DNA of 5,395 nt from assembly GCA_021809365.1 (NCBI GenBank), contig JAKBAC010000196.1, positions 1 through 5,395 of the forward strand. Reading direction: 5' to 3'. The notes under the pieces are model-generated. The model ran no database searches. It was given only the letters and a program-made list of their open reading frames with translations, and was not told the DNA's origin. The stretch comes from Planctomycetota bacterium (GTDB lineage Bacteria > Planctomycetota > Phycisphaerae > WQYP01). Each line of letters begins with the position of its first letter. Position 1 is the first letter of the stretch. Shown here piece by piece: positions 1 through 5,214 of this stretch. Position numbers and translations under genes: made by a program.

Positions 1-1
1 T

Positions 2-97
2 TCCGATCTGCCGGCGGCGTTGCCCGCTCGTTACAGAATCCATGCGGATATGCGCCTCGCGAGCGCCTTGCCGGCGGTCAAAATTCCTGCGCCATAA
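2..97 (+). CDS. Possible C-terminal tail of an unidentified rightward gene (partial, 5' end outside window)
   Basis: Reading from base 2, the frame stays open for 31 codons to a TAA at 95-97. It reads SDLPAALPARYRIHADMRLA and then ends in VKIPAP. Many third positions are G or C, as in the nearby genes. The gene would end five bases before the leftward gene's outermost stop, a tail-to-tail arrangement. I do not recognise the product. A leftward alternative starting at an ATG near base 42 and running off the left edge is also open, so strand and reality are uncertain on so short a piece. Confidence 0.3.
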   Translation, partial: SDLPAALPARYRIHADMRLASALPAVKIPAP

Positions 98-101
98 TTG
101 C

Positions 102-860
102 TCACGTTATTTCTTCGCGATGCCTTAAGTGATAACGCGATGCCGGGGTTTTATATCGTCCGCGATAGCCTGGGCCGCCTGAAGCGCCGGCTATTCCGCG
201 TGGACGGTGGGCCAATCGCGCCAGCAGGCGTGAGTGCCGCACGGGTTTGCGGTTACAACGCTCAATGACTTCATCCACGGTCAGCCATTCAATGTTCTTA
301 CTTTCCACCTGGCGCATGGCCATTTCCGCTTCATAGGGATCGTGCCAGCCCATGCAGTCTTTGACGATCACGACATTTTTACGCCGCTGCACCAGCCCCA
401 GCACGGCCATCCGCACGGAGGATTCCAGCGGACCGCCGAGGATAAGCCAGGTATTCGTCTCCGTTTCCGACAACAATCGGTCCAAACGCGGCGAATCAAA
501 TGGATTTGGGTCCGGCAGGTCAAAGAGACATTGCTGTATCTCGGAAATTGTCTGCACCGGCAGATCGGTGCCGCAATCGGCGGGCATCTCCGTTCGCCGG
601 GGCAATAAAGTATGCGATAATTTAACGTATCCGCTTTGCCCCGGCACACAAATCGGATGTACAGCCCCCTTATCCGGCATCACAACATGGTGCAGGCGCG
701 TGCTGACAACCAGACATCGAATACCGCGCAGGTATGCGAACAGCCGCTTGATGTTGGCCGCGATCGCATCAGCATCATGCAGCCGGTAGGCTCCATCGTG
801 GCTGAACAGATCAGCCTGCGTGTTCAAATCCAAAATAGCGGGACCGTGTGAACCATTCAT
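102..860 (-). CDS. Isochorismatase-fold (cysteine hydrolase superfamily) protein, apparently lacking the catalytic triad
   Basis: The 252-codon frame starts at ATG 858-860, which has GGAGG four bases upstream. A TTG start at 894-896 would add 12 residues but has no such site. The fold is suggested by the first strand (AILDLNTQADLF, residues 8-19), a VVSTRLHH segment (51-58), the PNPFDSPRLDRLL stretch (118-130), and LILGGPLESSVRMAVLGL (139-156) followed by VVIVKDCMG. Active members of the family use Asp, Lys and Cys. Aligned without gaps, these positions appear to be Asn13, Leu116 and Ser148, so the protein is probably not a cysteine hydrolase. It may instead be a binding or regulatory protein, or a member of a diverged subfamily. 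No substrate can be named. The last ~46 residues are Arg-rich and unlike the rest; a one-base shift near 242 would give a 222-residue protein ending at TAG 191-193, closer to usual family length. The gene is divergent from topA. The fold call is fairly secure, the function is not. Confidence 0.8.
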   Translation of the reverse strand: MNGSHGPAILDLNTQADLFSHDGAYRLHDADAIAANIKRLFAYLRGIRCLVVSTRLHHVVMPDKGAVHPICVPGQSGYVKLSHTLLPRRTEMPADCGTDLPVQTISEIQQCLFDLPDPNPFDSPRLDRLLSETETNTWLILGGPLESSVRMAVLGLVQRRKNVVIVKDCMGWHDPYEAEMAMRQVESKNIEWLTVDEVIERCNRKPVRHSRLLARLAHRPRGIAGASGGPGYRGRYKTPASRYHLRHREEIT

Positions 861-864
861 AAAT

Positions 865-869
865 CCTCC
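865..869 (-). promoter_or_regulatory. Shine-Dalgarno site GGAGG for the isochorismatase-fold gene
   Basis: On the minus strand GGAGG is followed by ATTT and then ATG (858-860). The spacing is short but the match is perfect. It decides the start in favour of this ATG over the upstream TTG at 894-896. Confidence 0.7.
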
Positions 870-871
870 AT

Positions 872-930
872 CCCCGTTGCTCGCGGGGGCAAACAATAGC
901 GGCGGTTTGCAATCCGCCTGCTCTCTATTG
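872..930 (-). promoter_or_regulatory. Hairpin-rich 5' leader of the isochorismatase-fold gene
   Basis: Two inverted repeats lie directly upstream of the ribosome site. The first, at 894-930, has outer arms CAATAG (894-899) and CTATTG (925-930) around the near-palindrome GGCGGTTTGCAATCCGCC (901-918), which has one mismatched pair. The second, at 872-888, has arms CCCCG and CGGGG around a seven-base loop, ending three bases from the Shine-Dalgarno site. If transcribed leftward, these could form a leader that affects translation. Alternatively the 901-918 palindrome could be a DNA operator. No known riboswitch class is recognised. Confidence 0.35.
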
Positions 931-1012
931 GAACTATACGCATGTCAAGGCACCTCGGTGCAAAAATTTTGTGATCTTATCCATCACATCGGCTTAAAGG
1001 GCAGCAAAATAT

Positions 1013-1032
1013 ATGCCAAAGGGGCATTTTTT
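1013..1032 (+). terminator. Short hairpin with T6 run, rho-independent-terminator-like, possibly bidirectional
   Basis: Arms ATGCC (1013-1017) and GGCAT (1023-1027) flank the loop AAAGG, and six T residues cover 1027-1032. On the other strand the same hairpin is followed by ATATATTTT, so it could work both ways. The stem is only five base pairs, so this is weak. Its place in the divergent spacer means it would end either an unannotated small rightward transcript or transcription arriving from the topA side. Confidence 0.35.
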
Positions 1033-1129
1033 CGGATGGTTGTCGCCATCCACTGTAACCGCCTCCGGCATTTCCCCGGTGCTTCGTCATGACCCGTGCG
1101 TAATAAACCTCGGTGGTTTCGCCGCCACG

Positions 1130-1145
1130 GCGGCCAAGCGGCCGC
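1130..1145. repeat. GC-rich perfect inverted repeat GCGGCC / GGCCGC
   Basis: GCGGCC (1130-1135) and GGCCGC (1140-1145) are separated by AAGC. A further small inverted repeat, CCGCC-AC-GGCGG (1122-1133), overlaps it on the left. No T-run follows on either strand, so it is not a canonical terminator. Its role is unknown. Confidence 0.4.
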
Positions 1146-1186
1146 GGGTTTCCACGCAGGAGCCTGTCCGGGAAAATATCCTTATA

Positions 1187-1207
1187 TATTGTGCAGTCCG
1201 CACAATA
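1187..1207. promoter_or_regulatory. Perfect 8-bp inverted repeat, probable operator over the topA promoter
   Basis: The arms TATTGTGC (1187-1194) and GCACAATA (1200-1207) are exact reverse complements around the five-base centre AGTCC. The repeat covers the presumed -35 hexamer and half of the spacer of the topA promoter, where a dimeric repressor would block RNA polymerase. It could also form an RNA hairpin if transcribed from further upstream. The binding protein is unknown. Confidence 0.5.
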
Positions 1208-1217
1208 ATGCTATGTT
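1189..1217 (+). promoter_or_regulatory. Candidate sigma70-type promoter of topA
   Basis: The -35 candidate TTGTGC (1189-1194) lies 17 bases before the -10 candidate TATGTT (1212-1217). An extended -10 element TG (1209-1210) sits one base ahead of the latter. An A/T-rich tract (about 1174-1190) lies just upstream, as an UP element might. Both hexamers are imperfect (3/6 and 4/6). Transcription would start near 1224 and give a leader of roughly 226 nt. Confidence 0.4.
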
Positions 1218-1223
1218 TTGGTC

Positions 1224-1449
1224 TGGTAAATAATGGGTGAAGATGGATCGACTGCCTCCGCAACCCTGAATTTGCAATTGCGAAAGCATTGGCTTTCTTC
1301 CAACGGGTTATGAGAAACATTGGCCGCGATGGCATCGGATAGCCGAAGTTTCAACGGTGAAGCCGCAAGCGGGCGTGGGTGAGTACCCCGCAAAAGGTGG
1401 AGGAATCGTTCGGGTCGGCAGGAAAATTTTTTAGCATTGGAAACGACGC
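1224..1449 (+). promoter_or_regulatory. Long, potentially structured 5' leader of topA
   Basis: No convincing gene lies here. Inverted repeats follow one another. AACCC (1262-1266) can pair with GGGTT (1305-1309), enclosing a perfect GAAAGC-ATTG-GCTTTC hairpin (1282-1297). TCGG-ATAG-CCGA and TTCA-ACGG-TGAA follow. Then comes a strong hairpin with arms GCGGG (1369-1373) and CCCGC (1387-1391) and further inner pairs. A run of six T (1427-1432) lies just ahead of the topA start. I recognise no known riboswitch. A 26-residue frame (1233-1313) could be a leader peptide but lacks a ribosome site. Confidence 0.35.
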
Positions 1450-4137
1450 GTGGCAACGAATAAAACGACAAAAAAGAATGGCTTGGCCCTGGTGATTGTG
1501 GAATCCCCCGCTAAAGCCAAAACCATTAACAAGTACCTCGGTACCGCTTATACCGTTAAAGCTTCGATGGGTCATGTGCGCGATCTACCTGAAAAGGGGA
1601 TCGGCGTTGATATTGAAAAGGACTTTGAGCCGACCTACGAAATTCTCTCCAGCCGCAAGAAGCTCATCAGTGAATTACGATCGGCGGCCCGCTCGGTGGA
1701 TGATGTGTATCTCGCAACCGACTTGGACCGTGAAGGGGAAGCCATTGCGTGGCATTTAAGTCAGGCGCTGAATCTTGATGAACGCAGCGTCAAACGGGTG
1801 GTATTTAATGAAATCACCAAGAGCGCCATTCTGAAAGCTTTTGAACACCCCCACCATATTAATCTCGACAAGGTGAACGCCCAGCAGGCCCGCCGCATTC
1901 TGGATCGGTTGGTGGGTTACAAGGTTTCTCCGCTGCTGTGGAAAAAAGTGGCGCGCGGGTTATCCGCCGGCCGCGTGCAAAGCGTCTCGGTAAAGCTCAT
2001 TGTGGATCGTGAACGGGAAATCAACGCCTTTATTCCCGATGAATTCTGGAAACTTCAGGCGGTGTTCACCACCGATCTCAAAAATGCCGGCGACCTGGCG
2101 GTGCAATGGCGTGACTTTCTCGCGGTACCGGATGAGGACGATACCGATGACGGTACCGATTCCGCCCCGTCCGGCGGACCCACGGGCGCGGAAAAACGCC
2201 AGTGGCTTGCTGAGAACATGGGGTTCAAGGCACTGCTGGTGGAGTTTGACGGTAAAAAATTTGACCCCAAAAATGTTGCCGAAGCGCAACGGGCGGCACA
2301 GGCCGTCGGCCTGCTGAACGTTGCCGTGGATACCGTGGATAATGACGGCACCAATGGCCCGCGCGGTATTCCCAACAAAGGCCCGGCCAAATTACTGACA
2401 ACCGTATCCGGCGTGGTTCCCGCCCCCGGTGCCAATGCGCCGGAATTTCGTGTGCGCTCCCTGATTACCAAACCGTCAACCTCCCGTCCGCCGGGGCCGT
2501 TCAGTACCAGTACGCTCCAACAAGCGGCCAGCAATCAACTGGGCTTTGGTGCCCAGCGCACCATGCGCGCGGCACAGCAATTATATGAAGGCGTGGAACT
2601 GCCGGGGCAGGGGGCGGTCGGTTTAATTACCTACATGCGTACCGATTCGCAGAACATCAGCGCGGATGCGTTGAATATGGCGCGCAATTTCATTGAAAAG
2701 CAGTTTGGCCCGGCGTATCTACCGGAAAAACCCAACTTCTTTTCAGCGCGAGCCGGGGCGCAGGAAGCTCATGAAGCCATTCGCCCAACCGATGCTTCGC
2801 TGACACCCGCAGACTTGCGCGGCGCGCTGAATGAAGAACAGTTCCGCCTTTATGACTTGATCTGGAAACGGTTTATCGCATGCCAGATGACCCCGGCCCA
2901 ATGGCTTGTGACCGAAGCCATCATTGAATGCCGCCCCCGCGGTGCCGCGGCCATGGATGATGCCCGCCTGCCGCTGTTCAAAGCAACCGGGCGTTCGTTG
3001 AAATTTGACGGATTCACGCGCATTGCCGGCGTCTGGTCGCGCAATGATGATCAGGTTTTGCCGGCGCTGGCCGAACAGCAGCGCGTGGCTCCGTTGGATC
3101 TCACGCCCACGCAGCACTTTACCAGCCCGCCGCCACGGTATACCGAAGCCAGCCTCGTCAAAGCGCTGGAGACTGAGGGTATCGGCCGGCCCAGCACCTA
3201 CGCCTCAATCATTCAGACCATTCAGGATCGCAATTATGTGTTGCTGCGGGATCGGCGTTTTTTTGCATCGGATTTGGGAATAAAAGTCACTGAAAAACTC
3301 ATTGAAGGATTTCCCGACCTCATGGAGTTGGGTTTTACCCGCCGCATTGAGGCGGAATTGGATGGCGTCGAGGAGGCTTCAAAAAACTGGGTCGATGTCA
3401 TACGTGAATTTTATGAACCGCTGGCCCGTGATTTGGCCACCGCGGAAACACGCATGACCCACGCCCGCGCGGAAGCCACGCCTTCGGAATATAAATGCCC
3501 CAAGTGCGGGGCCATGATGGCGTATCGCCTTTCGAAACGCGGCAAAATATTTCTCTCCTGTTCACGCTATCCGGATTGCAATGGTGCCATGAATGTGGAT
3601 CGTGAAGGCAAACCCATACAGTTGGAAATTACAGAACACAAATGCCCCAACTGCGGCAAGCCCATGATTAAACGCATCGGACGCTTCGGGCCGTTCCTGG
3701 GTTGCTCCGGCTACCCGGAATGTAAGACCTTGCAGCAGGTGGATCGCAAGACCGGCTTGCCTTTGCCGCCCAAACCGCCGCCCAAACCCACCGGACTTAA
3801 ATGCCCGAAATGCAATAAGAAGGAACTCGTGGTGCGGTCAGGAAAGCGGGGTGATTTTATATCATGCTCCGGTTATCCCAAGTGCCGCCTGACATTGCCC
3901 GCTGACCGTCTTGAGGAATTCCTCAAGCTCCAGGCCGGAGGCCAATGGCCGCCTGCGGATATTCTCGTCAAGCCCAGCGACAAGGGCACCGCGGCGGCGA
4001 AACGTCAAAAATCAGCCGCCACCGAAACTCCCGCCGTGGCGAAACCGGCATCCGCGGTGGCGACAGCCGCATCGGATGGCAAACCGATCAGAAAGAAGCC
4101 CACACGCGCCAAGCGGACAAAAGTTGATGAGTCGTAG
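1450..4137 (+). CDS. topA: DNA topoisomerase I (type IA, omega protein)
   Basis: This 895-residue cytoplasmic enzyme relaxes negatively supercoiled DNA by a transient 5'-phosphotyrosine break. The GTG start is the only start codon between the in-frame TAG at 1432-1434 and the first family motif; a weak GGAAA lies eight or so bases upstream. The Toprim domain (about 12-130) shows VESPAKAKTI with Glu18 and the DLDREGEAIAWHL motif with Asp91, Asp93 and Glu95. The active-site tyrosine is Tyr395 in GLITYMRTDS, followed by HEAIRPTD (441-448) and GRPSTYASIIQTIQDR (579-594). The spacing from Asp91 to Tyr395 is 304 residues against 208 in E. coli (Asp111 to Tyr319), so there is an insertion of about 96 residues that includes an acidic loop (228-237). 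Three Cys4 zinc ribbons follow: Cys683/686/704/710, Cys732/735/752/758 and Cys785/788/806/812. A Lys/Ala-rich tail (about 844-895) ends the protein. All catalytic residues are present, so it should be active. Confidence 0.97.
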   Translation: MATNKTTKKNGLALVIVESPAKAKTINKYLGTAYTVKASMGHVRDLPEKGIGVDIEKDFEPTYEILSSRKKLISELRSAARSVDDVYLATDLDREGEAIAWHLSQALNLDERSVKRVVFNEITKSAILKAFEHPHHINLDKVNAQQARRILDRLVGYKVSPLLWKKVARGLSAGRVQSVSVKLIVDREREINAFIPDEFWKLQAVFTTDLKNAGDLAVQWRDFLAVPDEDDTDDGTDSAPSGGPTGAEKRQWLAENMGFKALLVEFDGKKFDPKNVAEAQRAAQAVGLLNVAVDTVDNDGTNGPRGIPNKGPAKLLTTVSGVVPAPGANAPEFRVRSLITKPSTSRPPGPFSTSTLQQAASNQLGFGAQRTMRAAQQLYEGVELPGQGAVGLITYMRTDSQNISADALNMARNFIEKQFGPAYLPEKPNFFSARAGAQEAHEAIRPTDASLTPADLRGALNEEQFRLYDLIWKRFIACQMTPAQWLVTEAIIECRPRGAAAMDDARLPLFKATGRSLKFDGFTRIAGVWSRNDDQVLPALAEQQRVAPLDLTPTQHFTSPPPRYTEASLVKALETEGIGRPSTYASIIQTIQDRNYVLLRDRRFFASDLGIKVTEKLIEGFPDLMELGFTRRIEAELDGVEEASKNWVDVIREFYEPLARDLATAETRMTHARAEATPSEYKCPKCGAMMAYRLSKRGKIFLSCSRYPDCNGAMNVDREGKPIQLEITEHKCPNCGKPMIKRIGRFGPFLGCSGYPECKTLQQVDRKTGLPLPPKPPPKPTGLKCPKCNKKELVVRSGKRGDFISCSGYPKCRLTLPADRLEEFLKLQAGGQWPPADILVKPSDKGTAAAKRQKSAATETPAVAKPASAVATAASDGKPIRKKPTRAKRTKVDES

Positions 4138-4223
4138 CGCAGAACGGAATTTCGAGATTTTCATCCGATCAGCCAGATGCTTCTCCCGATGATTTTGGGA
4201 CGCTAAAAAACCCATCTTGTGAC

Positions 4224-4244
4224 CACAAAATCTCAAGTTTTGTG
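4224..4244. promoter_or_regulatory. Inverted repeat CACAAAA / TTTTGTG upstream of the UVR-protein promoter
   Basis: The seven-base arms (4224-4230 and 4238-4244) are exact reverse complements around TCTCAAG. The repeat ends at the presumed -35 region of the following promoter, so it may be an operator. As an RNA hairpin it would be weak and has no following T-run, so it is a poor terminator for topA. Confidence 0.35.
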
Positions 4245-4271
4245 TGCAATCGGTCGGCATCACGTTATAAT
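4243..4271 (+). promoter_or_regulatory. Candidate promoter of the UVR-motif gene with consensus -10 box
   Basis: A perfect TATAAT lies at 4266-4271. The best -35 at a 17-base distance is the poor match TGTGCA (4243-4248); TTGTGT at 4240-4245 is nearer the consensus but would need a 20-base spacer. The start point would be near 4278. That lies downstream of the alternative GTG start at 4219 and upstream of the preferred ATG at 4318. Confidence 0.45.
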
Positions 4272-4306
4272 CAGCACAGGTGATGAGAGTGTTTTCAACC
4301 TGACAC

Positions 4307-4313
4307 GGAGGTG
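4307..4313 (+). promoter_or_regulatory. Shine-Dalgarno site GGAGGTG for the UVR-motif gene
   Basis: GGAGGTG matches the 16S anti-Shine-Dalgarno sequence well, and its GGAGG core lies six bases before ATG 4318-4320. It decides the start against the in-frame GTG at 4219, which has no comparable site. Confidence 0.8.
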
Positions 4314-4317
4314 CAGT

Positions 4318-5214
4318 ATGCGGCGTGTGCCAAGAAATCCGGAAAGTATGGATATTTCCCAGGCACTTCTCGGCTGGCATTTTGAGCCTGGGCAAGTCAA
4401 TGTTCGTATTATTCGCGGTCGTGACGGTAAGCCCAAGATTCAACTCCGATTGGATATGGGGCTGCTGCAGATGGAAGTCGCCGGACGGCCCGACGGAAAG
4501 CGCCCGCACAAGCACAACTCGGAATTTGATTATCAATGCAGCCGCCTGGCGAAGCATCGGAAGGCCAATGGCTTTGATGTTGGCTTTCAACTTACCGGGC
4601 GTGACTGCCAGTTGTTGCGTGAAGAATCGTCCATGTTTTATCACCGCTATATCAGCCTGTTTGTGGTTGGTCAATATGATGGTGTGGTGCGCGACACAAG
4701 GCATAATCTGGGCGTGTTAAATTTGTGTCGGACGTATGGCCCCACAGAATATGATCGGGAAATTCTTGAGCAGTATCGCCCCTACATCCTCATGATGGAG
4801 GGGCGGGCCAGAGCCTGTGCGGCATTACGTGATGGCTTCGTTAACACCGCCGTGGCCTATCTCCGCGGCACGCTGAAAACCGTCATCAGTATTTATGGCG
4901 ACTCGGCCGCCCAAGAATCCCCCGAAGCAATGATCCTGTCGGATATGATCCACGACATTCGTCGACAAATGCCGGCGGATCCGCGTGAAGAGATTCAGAA
5001 CTTATTGAAAAAAGCGGTAGCCGGGGAAAAGTATGAGGAGGCGGCACAACTGCGGGATCAACTCATGGCGATGCACACCGCGGACGCCGTGATGACCAAG
5101 TCGCCCGTGCCAACCTTGACCGCCAAACGCCCCGCGACACCGCGGAAAAATCGCCGCAAGGTGCAGGATTCCCCGGCACCGGATCATTCCTCCCATGACC
5201 AAGGGGCCGCGTAA
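4318..5214 (+). CDS. UVR (UvrB/UvrC) motif-containing protein, lineage-specific family
   Basis: The protein has 298 residues and no signal peptide or membrane segment, so it is probably cytoplasmic. The N-terminal part (about 11-60) carries the conserved-looking blocks ISQALLGWHFEPGQVNVR and QLRLDMGLLQMEVAGRPDG. A mainly helical middle follows (about 100-205), with YDGVVRDTRHNLGVLNL and EQYRPYILMMEGRARACAAL, and looks like helical-hairpin repeats. A UVR motif lies at about 222-252 (EEIQNLLKKAVAGEKYEEAAQLRDQL). The tail (about 260-298) is Pro/Lys/Arg-rich. In UvrB and UvrC this motif mediates their contact, and it also occurs in McsA and ClpC proteins. No helicase or nuclease domain is present here, so the protein is neither UvrB nor UvrC. 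I recall similar planctomycetal proteins of unknown function. It starts 180 bases after topA, with its own likely promoter. A role in repair or in Clp-type protein control is conceivable but unproven. Confidence 0.88.
   Translation: MRRVPRNPESMDISQALLGWHFEPGQVNVRIIRGRDGKPKIQLRLDMGLLQMEVAGRPDGKRPHKHNSEFDYQCSRLAKHRKANGFDVGFQLTGRDCQLLREESSMFYHRYISLFVVGQYDGVVRDTRHNLGVLNLCRTYGPTEYDREILEQYRPYILMMEGRARACAALRDGFVNTAVAYLRGTLKTVISIYGDSAAQESPEAMILSDMIHDIRRQMPADPREEIQNLLKKAVAGEKYEEAAQLRDQLMAMHTADAVMTKSPVPTLTAKRPATPRKNRRKVQDSPAPDHSSHDQGAA

Noticed and set aside
165..194. Imperfect hairpin with arms ATAGCC and GGCTAT near the 3' end of the isochorismatase-fold gene
   Set aside because: It lacks a T-run on either strand and overlaps coding sequence, so I do not call it a terminator.
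943..948. Perfect TTGACA on the minus strand upstream of the isochorismatase-fold gene
   Set aside because: No acceptable -10 lies 16-18 bases downstream; a TATAGT at 933-938 is too close, so a promoter cannot be assigned.
970..988. TGTGA...TCACA dyad resembling a CRP site
   Set aside because: The half-sites are nine bases apart instead of the six required for CRP/FNR-type sites.
1233..1313. A 26-residue frame (MGEDGSTASATLNLQL...) in the topA leader
   Set aside because: There is no good ribosome site and no run of regulatory codons typical of attenuation peptides, so it is only a remote possibility.
1087..1335. An 82-codon leftward frame in the divergent spacer
   Set aside because: No Shine-Dalgarno site or recognisable motif; it crosses the palindrome and the topA promoter region.
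4138..4223. A rho-independent terminator for topA
   Set aside because: Only four-base TGGG/CCCA or TCCC/GGGA pairings occur, without a following T-run.
4012..4704. A 230-codon leftward open frame across the end of topA and the start of the UVR gene
   Set aside because: It is antisense to two well-supported genes and to the promoter between them, has no ribosome site, and its composition fits a shadow frame.
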